Positions 15,833 through 22,000 of a stretch of DNA of 28,462 nt are shown in pieces; positions within the stretch are counted from its first letter, which is position 1; each line of letters opens with the position of its first letter. The notes under the pieces were generated by a model. That model was not told where the DNA came from. It saw only the letters and a list, made by a program, of their open reading frames with translations, and ran no database searches. The stretch is taken from the IMG/VR virus record IMGVR_UViG_3300044535_000835, positions 1 through 28,462 of that record; one strand, 5' to 3'. Source of the DNA: a virus. Made by a program: the position numbers and the translations under genes.

Positions 15833-16015
15833 ATGAGTAAAATTTCAACCGACGTTATCTGCGTTATGGTAGGCCATCAATTCCACCACACGGTGGCTGA
15901 TAATCCTACCTCCTTTGCGGAGCGTCATTGCCGCTTAGACAGTTTTGCGATGGCTGACCAAGCCGCCGCCTTGCTTAGGGTCGATGAGCGGACTGACGCA
16001 TATGAATGGTCGTAA
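15833..16015 (+). CDS. small divergent frame upstream of the capsid gene (tentative)
   Basis: An open frame of about 60 aa running away from the capsid gene, beginning next to the capsid ATG. Its product (MSKISTDVICVMVGHQFHH, later MADQAAALLRVDERTDAYEW) has ordinary amino-acid composition, not the Arg/Ser-rich look of antisense frames. Against it, there is no SD, no recognised family, and this same DNA must hold the capsid promoter. Four in-frame starts (15818, 15830, 15833 and an internal one) are possible. It fills the only gene gap between the capsid and nuclease-like genes. Confidence 0.35.
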   Translation: MSKISTDVICVMVGHQFHHTVADNPTSFAERHCRLDSFAMADQAAALLRVDERTDAYEWS

Positions 16016-16021
16016 TGTCAA

Positions 16022-16552
16022 TCAGAATAGTGGAGGATCGGGAAGTTCATCGGTCAGCTCCGACTGCTCCGCCATGTAGCTTTTGTAGCCGCAGAGTAGG
16101 CCAAGTTTGTGTGGCTGGATGATCTGTTCCCGCGCAATGAAGCCTCTGAATGTGTACGGACCTGGAAAGCTCCCGGTCATCAGCGCGTAGAAATCCACGC
16201 CTTCGGTCTTCCTGCCTTTGCGCGCATCAACCAGCAGCTTGCCGGTGTCGTACTTGGTCGTTTTGATATCGATGCGGAATCCCGGCGGAGGCGGGATAAC
16301 CGCGTCGTAGAGCGGATGCGGAGGATCGCGGTCGGTATCCAGATCAGGATACACGTTGAACAACTTACAGAACGCTATCTCGCCGCACATTCCCTCCAAA
16401 TCAACCGTATGCGCGTCCTCCGAACTGATCTTCAAGTTCGCCTTGTTGAACGAACGATTGCTACCGTTCCTATGCTTTGCCAAAAAATGAGCGAGCTTAC
16501 GTTCTGCATAGGATAAAGATACAGTTTGACCGATTTTGATTTTGTTTATCAT
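16022..16552 (-). CDS. PD-(D/E)XK nuclease-like protein
   Basis: A 176-aa protein with the signature of a restriction-endonuclease-fold core: an acidic helix (DLEGMCGEIAFCKLF, E53/E58), then YDAVI (D83), then FRIDIKTTKY (D95, K97). The spacing D-x11-D-I-K fits the PD-(D/E)XK catalytic strand pair. The C-terminus has FRGFIAREQI and ends in a Pro-rich DELPDPPLF. The start at 16552 is chosen because upstream in-frame codons read through a low-complexity GC-rich region. It could be a phage resolvase-like, restriction-like or packaging-linked nuclease; which one cannot be told from sequence. Confidence 0.65.
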   Translation of the reverse strand: MINKIKIGQTVSLSYAERKLAHFLAKHRNGSNRSFNKANLKISSEDAHTVDLEGMCGEIAFCKLFNVYPDLDTDRDPPHPLYDAVIPPPPGFRIDIKTTKYDTGKLLVDARKGRKTEGVDFYALMTGSFPGPYTFRGFIAREQIIQPHKLGLLCGYKSYMAEQSELTDELPDPPLF

Positions 16553-16745
16553 GGTCAAAAAGGTGGAAAATTTTTGAGGGGGGTATCGTAAACGAAGCCC
16601 ACCCGCAAAGGGGCCGGGCCTCCGCCAGTCTGCCGCCGATTCTGCCGCCAGAAAAGGATTCTTTGGTGTCCCGATAGACTTTCTGTCCATTAGACAGCCT
16701 AATCTAGATCATCAGTCCGCTTGCGACGCACAAGGTGTGTTATAT
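16553..16745. other. intergenic gap with no supported gene
   Basis: Between the HTH gene and the nuclease-like gene. It holds a G-run (GAGGGGGGTATCG), a GC-rich stretch and a short palindrome CTGTCCATTAGACAG. One minus-strand frame can be read through it as an N-terminal extension of the nuclease gene, but the residues look like low-complexity read-through. No promoter is convincing. Confidence 0.5.
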
Positions 16746-17207
16746 TTACTTCGAATCGGATTCTCCCGTGACTTGAATCTCCGAGATTCGATCCGGCATC
16801 GACCCCAACAGATTGATCGAAACGGACGCCGCTTCGCCTTGTTCGCTCCATCCGAAGACCAGCGCGCTCCGCTTGGCGACGGAACCGAGTATCTGCTCCC
16901 GTGTTGATTCATCTTTGATGCCGTCCAAGTCGTAAGATTCGATGCGCTCGAGCGTGCTAGCGGCATCAGCTGCCAGTTTCGAACGCACTAGAGCAGAGAG
17001 CGCTTCTAAGCTCTTTTCTGTCTTTACAGAAATTTCTGTAAGAGAAATAGATTTCGCCTCCCGCCTCAATTTCGTCAGCCCTTCTCTCTCTGCCCGTTTC
17101 TGTAAAGTCGCTTTCTTCGCCCCTAGTTTGTCCGCAATAGTTCCCCAGTCGCTTCCTGCCAAGTACAGGCCGCGCGCCGTTTTCCATTGGTCATCTGTCA
17201 ATTTCAT
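16746..17207 (-). CDS. HTH DNA-binding protein, small-terminase-like
   Basis: A 153-aa protein. The first 45 residues form a helix-turn-helix: MKLTDDQWKTARGLYLAGSD, then WGTIADKLGAKKATLQKRAE ending REGL. The A-x-LY-AG...IA-LG...T...RA-REG pattern is that of phage small terminase subunits and related recruitment proteins. The remainder is helical with two Ser/Thr-rich patches. Upstream in-frame codons (to 17324) are basic and cross a repeat region, so the Met at 17207 is preferred. Small terminases bind the packaging site and load the large subunit. The large terminase is about 15 kb away on the other strand, so a transcription regulator is the main alternative. Confidence 0.55.
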   Translation of the reverse strand: MKLTDDQWKTARGLYLAGSDWGTIADKLGAKKATLQKRAEREGLTKLRREAKSISLTEISVKTEKSLEALSALVRSKLAADAASTLERIESYDLDGIKDESTREQILGSVAKRSALVFGWSEQGEAASVSINLLGSMPDRISEIQVTGESDSK

Positions 17208-17239
17208 CTGTCGGGAACGTACAGACGGCCTGACGGGCC

Positions 17240-17275
17240 GACAAGCGCGCTGACGACAGGCTGACGACAAGCGCG
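17240..17275. repeat. clustered short direct repeats upstream of the HTH gene
   Basis: GACAAGCGCG occurs at 17240-17249 and 17266-17275; between and overlapping them CTGACGACA occurs at 17250-17258 and 17261-17269. A related CTGACGG lies just before. The array sits about 30-70 bp upstream of the HTH protein start, in the divergent interval, a natural place for an operator or a packaging or replication site. Confidence 0.55.
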
Positions 17276-17332
17276 TTTTCCCCAGCAAATCCGCCCCTTT
17301 CGCCCCTCTCTCAAAATATTTCAAGAAAAGTT

Positions 17333-17361
17333 TTGACTCCCCACCACGTCCACTCTAGTCT
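17333..17361 (+). promoter_or_regulatory. possible sigma70-type promoter
   Basis: TTGACT at 17333-17338, a 17-bp spacer, and TAGTCT at 17356-17361. The -35 is close to consensus, the -10 weak (3 of 6). It would start transcription near 17368, heading the rightward small-gene block. Confidence 0.4.
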
Positions 17362-17371
17362 GTCCGCAGCA

Positions 17372-17476
17372 ATGAAATCCGCGCTCCGCAAACTCTCTTC
17401 CTTCCTAGCCCTTTGCATCACATACGCTGTCCTAGGGTACGCCTTTTACTTCCTTTTCTTCGCCTCTCAATTCTAA
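17372..17476 (+). CDS. 34-aa membrane micropeptide (tentative)
   Basis: A short frame with a basic N-terminus (MKSALRK) and a long hydrophobic stretch with aromatic residues (ALCITYAVLGYAFYFLFF), typical of a single-pass inner-membrane micropeptide. It is 18 bp upstream of the Cys-rich gene and directly after the proposed promoter, which supports expression. There is no SD; if that promoter is used the message would be nearly leaderless. No family recognised. It could also be a leader segment only. Confidence 0.4.
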   Translation: MKSALRKLSSFLALCITYAVLGYAFYFLFFASQF

Positions 17477-17494
17477 CCCTCAATCCAATCACCA

Positions 17495-18163
17495 ATGAAA
17501 GTCCATTTAACCCTCAAATCGTCCAACGCGAAAACCGGACCAATTCCGGTGTCTACTTCGTCCGCTTGCACTTGTTCCGACGCTTGCCCTTTCAAAGCGA
17601 ACGGTTGCTATGCGGACTCCGGTCCGCTTGCGCTTCACTGGTCAAAAGTGACAAACGGACAGCGCGGTTTTGACTGGTCTTCCTTCCTGTCTAAGGTCCG
17701 TTCCTTTCCGGCCGGACAATTGTGGCGTCACAATCAGGCCGGAGATTTACCGGGTGTCGGAGATTCAATTGACGCAACCGCTCTTTCGCAATTGACGGAA
17801 GCAAACACCGGCAAACGCGGTTTCACATACACCCACAAGCCATTGACACCCGACAACCTATCGGCCCTGCGCGCAGCAAACGCGGCCGGTTTTGTCGTGA
17901 ACCTTTCAGCAAACTCCGTTTCACATGCCGACACCTTAGCTAAGCTGGGTTTACCGGTTGCGGCCGTTGTCCCACAAGACAGCGCGGACCGTTTCACGAC
18001 ACCCGACGGAAACCGCGTGGTCATCTGCCCCGCACAACGCGTTGACGGTATTTCCTGCAATACGTGCCGCCTATGCGCGAAAGGAAACCGTGGGTTCATT
18101 GTCGGATTCAAACCGCATGGAACGGGTGCAAAGCGCGTCCAAAAAATCACGGCCGGAAACTAA
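17495..18163 (+). CDS. conserved phage Cys-rich protein (DUF7227-like)
   Basis: A 222-aa protein resembling a conserved phage family of unknown function. Two cysteine clusters frame it: C25/C27/C31/C38 near the start (SACTCSDACPFKANGCYA) and C178/C188/C191/C194 near the end (CPAQ...SCNTCRLC). Between them are RGFDWSSF, QLWRHNQAGDLPG, RGFTYTHKPL and GFVVNLSAN. The clusters suggest two metal sites, zinc or iron-sulfur. It is the first large gene of the rightward middle block, is read from a CCAATG start with no SD, and is followed by a stable hairpin and a second Cys-rich gene. Confidence 0.75.
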   Translation: MKVHLTLKSSNAKTGPIPVSTSSACTCSDACPFKANGCYADSGPLALHWSKVTNGQRGFDWSSFLSKVRSFPAGQLWRHNQAGDLPGVGDSIDATALSQLTEANTGKRGFTYTHKPLTPDNLSALRAANAAGFVVNLSANSVSHADTLAKLGLPVAAVVPQDSADRFTTPDGNRVVICPAQRVDGISCNTCRLCAKGNRGFIVGFKPHGTGAKRVQKITAGN

Positions 18164-18164
18164 A

Positions 18165-18206
18165 GCAACGTGTCAGCCTATGCGAAAGCGTAGGTTGCAA
18201 CGTGTC
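18165..18206 (+). other. stable GNRA-tetraloop hairpin flanked by direct repeats
   Basis: Just after the stop of the Cys-rich gene, a perfect 10-pair stem (C18174 to G18197, two G-U pairs) is closed by a GAAA tetraloop. The 10-mer GCAACGTGTC stands on both sides (18165-18174 and 18197-18206). No T-run follows, so it is not a classic terminator; an RNA stability or processing element is likelier. Confidence 0.65.
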
Positions 18207-18240
18207 TTTAGTCTCAATCAAAACTCAATCCATCAATCCA

Positions 18241-18474
18241 ATGACAAACCGATATCCCGGACAATGTGTCCAATGTCACGAATACGTCCCAAGCGGCCTT
18301 GGCACCGTCACCAAGCGCGGCCGTGTCTGGCGCATAGACTGCAACGCTTGCACCGGAAACATGCCGGAAGAATCCGGCCTGGTTTGCGTCAAACTATCCT
18401 CCGGATGGACTGGCACCCGCAATGCGCGCGGCCGTTGTGAAGACGCACCGTGCTGCGGCTGCTGCACTTTCTAA
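18241..18474 (+). CDS. Cys-rich zinc-finger-type miniprotein
   Basis: A 77-aa protein with ten cysteines. C9/C12 (GQCVQC) and C34/C37 (DCNAC) form a classic zinc-ribbon pair, with C49, C66 and a C-terminal CCGCC group (71-75). The middle is strand-forming (GLGTVTKRGRVWRID). The start at the CCAATG site is chosen over an earlier in-frame ATG at 18064 that would overlap the previous gene and cross the hairpin. A small DNA- or protein-binding adaptor is plausible; no specific function is known. Confidence 0.75.
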   Translation: MTNRYPGQCVQCHEYVPSGLGTVTKRGRVWRIDCNACTGNMPEESGLVCVKLSSGWTGTRNARGRCEDAPCCGCCTF

Positions 18475-18503
18475 GTCTCAAAACCCAACGAATAAAACAC
18501 CAT

Positions 18504-18695
18504 ATGACAACCTGGACATTTGAAACGATAGAATCGGCCGTCGACTTTTCGCGCCTATTCAATCAATGGGGCGCGCGCAGGAATAACGGGGCAACGATAG
18601 CCTTTCGCGACGGAAAGACCGTCACCCTGCGGCCGGAGTTTGACTCTAAGGAAACACGTCGGGAGTTTCTGTATTTGAAAGGATCTTTCGAATGA
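18504..18695 (+). CDS. small protein of unknown function
   Basis: A 63-aa protein (MTTWTFETIESAVDFSRLFN, then NGATIAFRDGKTVTLRPEF) that looks like a small alpha/beta domain. The ATG at 18504 is preceded by an A/C-rich leader without SD. The stop overlaps the next start (ATGA). An in-frame ATG at 18450 inside the preceding gene is rejected. No motif is recognised. Confidence 0.65.
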   Translation: MTTWTFETIESAVDFSRLFNQWGARRNNGATIAFRDGKTVTLRPEFDSKETRREFLYLKGSFE

Positions 18696-18874
18696 AACTT
18701 GTCGAATTCCTACGCGCGCGCGCCTTCGAAGAGCCGTTCCTGATGCATTCTGAAAAGTGGCAGTTCGTCACGATCAGACGCGCGGACGGGGCGGAGGACA
18801 TTGGCGTGTACCGCTTCGCGACGGACTTGTGTTACGACTACGCGGACTTTCGCGCGCATTTCAACCTATCCTAA
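18692..18874 (+). CDS. small protein of unknown function
   Basis: A 60-aa protein (MKLVEFLRARAFEEPFLMHS, then WQFVTIRRADGAEDIGVYRF). It is a short alpha/beta frame coupled to the previous gene by ATGA overlap. The 5' end carries an alternating CG tract that encodes RARA. No recognised family. It is followed by an A/C-rich spacer and another SD-less gene. Confidence 0.6.
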   Translation: MKLVEFLRARAFEEPFLMHSEKWQFVTIRRADGAEDIGVYRFATDLCYDYADFRAHFNLS

Positions 18875-18894
18875 ACCATCAAATCAAAACCATC

Positions 18895-19164
18895 ATGCAG
18901 GCAATCCACACAAAATATCTTCCCGCAACCGATAGCAACGGTTCACGCATTAAAGCAAAGTGTGCGCGCGGTTCTATCGTGATTCCATTCCCGCACGAAT
19001 TGACAGGCGACGAAACCCACCGCGCGGCAGTTCTCGCGCTTGTGACTCGTTTCCTAGATGAAGATTCGGCCAAAGGCAGGCCCCGCGAAACCAATTTTTG
19101 GAACCGCACTTTCGTAAGCGGTTCGCTCCCCGACGGTTCGATGGCGCATGTTTTCCTAAGCTGA
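18895..19164 (+). CDS. conserved small phage protein
   Basis: An 89-aa protein (MQAIHTKYLPATDSNGSRIK, then AKCARGSIVIPFPHE, HRAAVLALVTRFL and LPDGSMAHVF). The ATDxxGSRIKAKCARGS opening recurs in phage genomes as I recall it; function is unknown. The start at 18895 fits the A/C-rich, SD-less pattern of the block; an in-frame ATG at 18757 inside the previous gene is rejected. A hairpin-forming spacer follows. Confidence 0.7.
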   Translation: MQAIHTKYLPATDSNGSRIKAKCARGSIVIPFPHELTGDETHRAAVLALVTRFLDEDSAKGRPRETNFWNRTFVSGSLPDGSMAHVFLS

Positions 19165-19176
19165 CCGTTGACCCAT

Positions 19177-19217
19177 CCTACGCGCATCATGCCGAAAGCC
19201 TGGTGCGAAAGGGTAGG
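19177..19217 (+). other. second intergenic hairpin element
   Basis: After a stop codon, CCTAC (19177-19181) pairs with GTAGG (19213-19217), and CGCATCA (19183-19189) pairs with TGGTGCG (19201-19207) with one G-U pair. The apical loop holds GCCGAAAGCC and an internal loop holds AAAGG. The outer arm matches the arm of the 18174-18197 hairpin. No T-run follows. Confidence 0.55.
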
Positions 19218-19243
19218 CCAATCTATCCGCAGCAATTAATCCA

Positions 19244-19846
19244 ATGAAAACCATTCACGAAATCATCCGCGAAATCCAATTCTTCGACCCTGCAATCCGC
19301 GCATTTGACGCGCACGACCTACCGCAATCCGTCCGCGCGTACCTGCACCATAACTACCGCATGGACGCGCGCCTAACGGACGAGGAGCAGCAATTGATCG
19401 AAGTCTCTTTCGAACCGTTCGCCGATAATCTGCGCGAAACTTTTCAAGATGACCCACGACCGGACGCTACTCGCTTCTATCTTTTCGATGACCTCAGCCT
19501 GTACATCCGCACCAATGCCGGACCGGAACTATGGGCCGACGCGCAGGTGTTTGTCGTGGAACGCATTCTCCCGAGCATGCGCCTGACGCGCCTGGAGGCT
19601 GATTTGATGCGTGAAATCGGAATGGACGAGCAGGTCAGCGAGGTCCGAAACGACTTTTTCGCCGCCTTCGCGCATATCCTCCATCGCGATTGCGGCATCC
19701 CGCACTGCGACGCGCGCGAACATTGGAACGCCTGGTCGAATCAATTGAGCGACTCCGCGTGCGAATCAATCGTCCTGGGCGGTTCCGAATCAGGCCGCGC
19801 CGAAGGCCTTCGTTTCGCGTCGGAATACACCACCACCAAAGCCTGA
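19244..19846 (+). CDS. protein of unknown function, acidic and helical
   Basis: A 200-aa protein, mostly helical and acidic (MKTIHEIIREIQFFDPAIRA, with FYLFDDLSLYIR in the middle and FFAAFAHILHRDCG late). No catalytic motif, membrane segment or signal peptide is seen. It is read from a CCAATG start without SD, after the second hairpin. It is the largest unassigned gene of the middle block. Confidence 0.7.
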   Translation: MKTIHEIIREIQFFDPAIRAFDAHDLPQSVRAYLHHNYRMDARLTDEEQQLIEVSFEPFADNLRETFQDDPRPDATRFYLFDDLSLYIRTNAGPELWADAQVFVVERILPSMRLTRLEADLMREIGMDEQVSEVRNDFFAAFAHILHRDCGIPHCDAREHWNAWSNQLSDSACESIVLGGSESGRAEGLRFASEYTTTKA

Positions 19847-19853
19847 AAACCCA

Positions 19854-20093
19854 ATGAAATCCCACACTCCCGGACCTTTCCCGCTCAAAATCACGCAATC
19901 TGACGACTTTTTCGTCATCATCACGAATCAGGGAAACCATTACGCGAAGACTTTCGACCCTACCGCCGCCCATTTAATCGCATCCGCCCCCGATCTTCTC
20001 TCCGCGCTAGAACGCCTGGCGCATCCAATGGCCGACGACGACGACCTAGACTACGCGCGCGAGGTCATTAAGAAAGCGAAAGGCCAGCTATGA
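19854..20093 (+). CDS. HTPGP-type conserved small phage protein
   Basis: A 79-aa protein with the opening SHTPGPFPL, a central INQG-like strand region (FFVIITNQGNHYAKTF), and AAHLIASAPDLLSALERL, the pattern of the very common phage HTPGPW...LIAAAPELLEAL family. Function is unknown. It starts 7 bp after the previous stop in an ACCCAATG context and overlaps the next gene by ATGA. Confidence 0.75.
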   Translation: MKSHTPGPFPLKITQSDDFFVIITNQGNHYAKTFDPTAAHLIASAPDLLSALERLAHPMADDDDLDYAREVIKKAKGQL

Positions 20094-20239
20094 AAGTCTA
20101 CTGCTGGACGGCCTTCTACGGCAAATTCCGAAAAAGCGAGTATACGTTCCAAGGTCGAAACGCCAAGCGCGACGCGCATCGACTGGTCAAACGATTCGGC
20201 GGTCGTGTGGTTCGTGAAATCATCAAATCCCACGAATAA
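20090..20239 (+). CDS. 49-aa basic protein of unknown function
   Basis: A 49-residue basic protein (MKVYCWTAFYGKFRKSEYTF, then KRDAHRLVKRFGGRVVREI). A short strand pair plus a basic helix suggests nucleic-acid contact, as inference only. The ATG overlaps the previous stop (ATGA), and the frame fills the whole gap to the muramidase gene, which supports it. Confidence 0.65.
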   Translation: MKVYCWTAFYGKFRKSEYTFQGRNAKRDAHRLVKRFGGRVVREIIKSHE

Positions 20240-20260
20240 ACCGCAAAACCGAATCATATC

Positions 20261-20638
20261 ATGCATCCATTGCTCTTATCCGCTCTCATCCAAGTCGAAT
20301 CGAGCGGAAACGACCAAGCGCGCGGCAAACACGGCGAACTCGGCGCGCTCCAAATCAAATCGATCATGGTCCGCGACGTGAATCGGATCATGGGAACGCA
20401 TTACGCGCACAACCAAGTCACGAATCGCGCTGTCTCAATCTTCATCGCGGAGTCCTATTTCTCGCATTACGGACGCAATCTCAGCGACGAATCTTTAGCT
20501 CGACTCTGGCAAGGTGGGCCAAAAGCCCTTAAAAGATCGTCCACGCGCGCCTATGGCCGCCGGGTCATGCGCGAGCTTGAGAAACAAACCGCCAAAGAAT
20601 CCCTGACAGTTGCGACTCGAAACGAAACTCGACAGTAA
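20261..20638 (+). CDS. lysozyme-like/SLT transglycosylase, putative endolysin
   Basis: A 125-aa muramidase-type enzyme. QVESSGND carries the likely catalytic Glu (E13), GELGALQIK is the substrate-side motif, IAESYFSHYG and ARLWQGGP follow, with a helical end. This is the layout of compact phage transglycosylase/lysozyme domains that cut the glycan backbone of peptidoglycan. There is no signal peptide, so release would need a holin, or it may be virion-borne. The holin-like genes are about 10 kb left on the opposite strand. Start chosen at the ATG after an A-rich leader without SD. Confidence 0.8.
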   Translation: MHPLLLSALIQVESSGNDQARGKHGELGALQIKSIMVRDVNRIMGTHYAHNQVTNRAVSIFIAESYFSHYGRNLSDESLARLWQGGPKALKRSSTRAYGRRVMRELEKQTAKESLTVATRNETRQ

Positions 20639-20677
20639 AAACCCCGCTTTCACCGGACGGTAAAACAACAGAAACCA

Positions 20678-20911
20678 ATGAAACTAACCATTCAGTCCAA
20701 AACCAACGCCCAGACGATTGTCGATCTATTCAACGCGATCATAACCGGCGAATGCGAGACGCCAGGAGTCACCCCGCTCTCGATCTACGACGACGACCGG
20801 CATATCTGCTCCCTCATAGACGCGGACGGCAATCAAATCCTTGAATTGATCATCGAACGCGAGATTGGCGACAAATTGGTTCAAACCGGCGAACCGGAGA
20901 CACTGCAATGA
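20678..20911 (+). CDS. small protein of unknown function
   Basis: A 77-aa acidic protein (MKLTIQSKTNAQTIVDLFNA, with strands around ILELIIERE). It looks like a small alpha/beta fold. An ACCAATG start without SD is used, and the stop overlaps the next start by ATGA. No motif recognised. Confidence 0.65.
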   Translation: MKLTIQSKTNAQTIVDLFNAIITGECETPGVTPLSIYDDDRHICSLIDADGNQILELIIEREIGDKLVQTGEPETLQ

Positions 20912-21213
20912 TCGACCGCAAACAATTCTACCAAAACCTTTCCGAAAAGGTCCTTGTGCAGGCTAGTACGATGCCGATTCAGGAGTTGATCGAGAATCTC
21001 GAATCACTCGCGCACATGATGCATTCACCAATGCTCCGCGAGGCGGCGATGCGGCTCCGCAACGCTGATTGCGCGGCAACAATACTGGAGGACTCGCTTT
21101 TCTATGCGCGGATGTACCGCGACACGACGAGCGATGGCGATAATCGGCGGAGAATGCTGATCGACGATGCGGAGACGGTTTGCTCGATAATCCGAAAGGG
21201 AGGGTGCCAATGA
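20908..21213 (+). CDS. helical protein of unknown function
   Basis: A 101-aa, almost all helical protein (MIDRKQFYQNLSEKVLVQ, MPIQELIENLESLAHMM, REAAMRLRNADCAATI). Repeated leucine and hydrophobic spacing suggests helical bundling or dimerisation. Translation is coupled at both ends by ATGA overlaps. AAAGGGAGGG near its 3' end serves as SD for the next gene. Family unknown. Confidence 0.65.
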   Translation: MIDRKQFYQNLSEKVLVQASTMPIQELIENLESLAHMMHSPMLREAAMRLRNADCAATILEDSLFYARMYRDTTSDGDNRRRMLIDDAETVCSIIRKGGCQ

Positions 21214-21452
21214 TCCGCAATCAATTCGCACCGCCCAAGTTCAAGATCCAAATCAGCGGCGCGATTGGCTGGTCCGATCTGAAGGAGCGAGTGGTCCGAT
21301 TCGAGACGGTCGAATTCTCCTCGCGCAAGGAGGCGGATCGAGCGGCCAAGGAACTAAACCCCGGCGAGTACACGCAAGGCCGGATTCGCGTCGTGCCGTT
21401 CGAGATGGCGGAGGATTACGATGTTTATCCGGTAGCGGAGCGGACCAAGTGA
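21210..21452 (+). CDS. small protein of unknown function
   Basis: An 80-aa protein (MIRNQFAPPKFKIQISGAIG, with VEFSSRKEADRAAKELNPGE in the middle). It appears to be a small alpha/beta domain. The start overlaps the upstream stop (ATGA) with a good SD in the previous gene; an earlier in-frame ATG at 21180 is rejected. It is the last rightward gene before the converging HNH gene; its stop adjoins a perfect hairpin. Confidence 0.65.
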   Translation: MIRNQFAPPKFKIQISGAIGWSDLKERVVRFETVEFSSRKEADRAAKELNPGEYTQGRIRVVPFEMAEDYDVYPVAERTK

Positions 21453-21476
21453 GAAGCCTAAAGCCACTTAGGCTTC
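21453..21476. terminator. perfect hairpin between converging genes
   Basis: GAAGCCTAA / TTAGGCTTC, a 9-bp perfect stem with a 6-nt loop, begins right after one stop codon and covers the last codons of the converging HNH gene. No U-tract follows on either strand, so termination efficiency is doubtful. A two-way termination or transcript-end stabiliser is the best reading. Confidence 0.45.
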
Positions 21477-22000
21477 ATGAAGTTCTGAAACTCTTCGTTG
21501 CCAGGAAACTCAGACTTTGCTGACTGATAAGCCTCCTCGAAGAGTTTTGTGAACTCTTCTTTGAACTGCCAAGAAACTCGATCAACCGCGATTCCACGCT
21601 CTGCCTGTTTGCTTAAAACATAACCCCTGAGCTTTCCCTTAACCTCATCCAACTCCCATTGCTGCCATGTCTCCATATGCAAGAGCTTCGAATAACGCCT
21701 TCTCAATCTTTTGTTCGCGTATTCACACCTTTCAGAAAGTGAATCAAAAAAGAAATTTGAAAGAATCAAATTGCACTCATGGCACGCTGGAGTGCGGGGG
21801 CCGAAGTTAGCTGACGCATCCGTTCGCTTTTGCAAAGTCAGCATTGAAAATGGAATCACATGCTCTTGATCGGTTGGAGAAGTTCCGCAGTAAAAACAAC
21901 TCGACCAGCTTCCAAACCTAAAGTCAGACGGCACCCAATTCTTGAGTTTTTCGATTTCACTCTGGCTAAAAAGTACGTCTTTGGCACTTATCTGCTTCAT
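21458..22000 (-). CDS. HNH-family endonuclease
   Basis: An about 180-aa protein with a His-Me finger core: CFYCGTSPTDQEHVIPFSML (first CxxC and the catalytic His), then TPACHECNLILSN (second CxxC and Asn). The two CxxC pairs form the structural zinc site. The helical tail is basic then acidic (YANKRLRRRYSKLL; EFPGNEEFQNF). The start at 22000 (MKQISAKDV) is preferred; the frame stays open to 22156 but through repeat-rich DNA. It is a single minus-strand gene between two rightward blocks, a typical site for a mobile free-standing endonuclease. Confidence 0.85.
   Translation of the reverse strand: MKQISAKDVLFSQSEIEKLKNWVPSDFRFGSWSSCFYCGTSPTDQEHVIPFSMLTLQKRTDASANFGPRTPACHECNLILSNFFFDSLSERCEYANKRLRRRYSKLLHMETWQQWELDEVKGKLRGYVLSKQAERGIAVDRVSWQFKEEFTKLFEEAYQSAKSEFPGNEEFQNFMKPKWL

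Noticed and set aside
14644-15840. A 398-aa open frame on the plus strand opposite the capsid gene
   Set aside because: It is exactly antisense to the capsid gene and has the Arg/His/Glu-rich composition of a mirror frame; the capsid frame has normal protein character and a terminator.
15905-15917. A short capsid leader peptide behind a strong minus-strand SD
   Set aside because: The only codon at proper spacing is ATT, and the resulting frame would be about 19 aa with no support.
16553-16690. N-terminal extension of the nuclease-like protein
   Set aside because: The added residues are low-complexity and GC-driven, and the homology-like core begins after Met at 16552.
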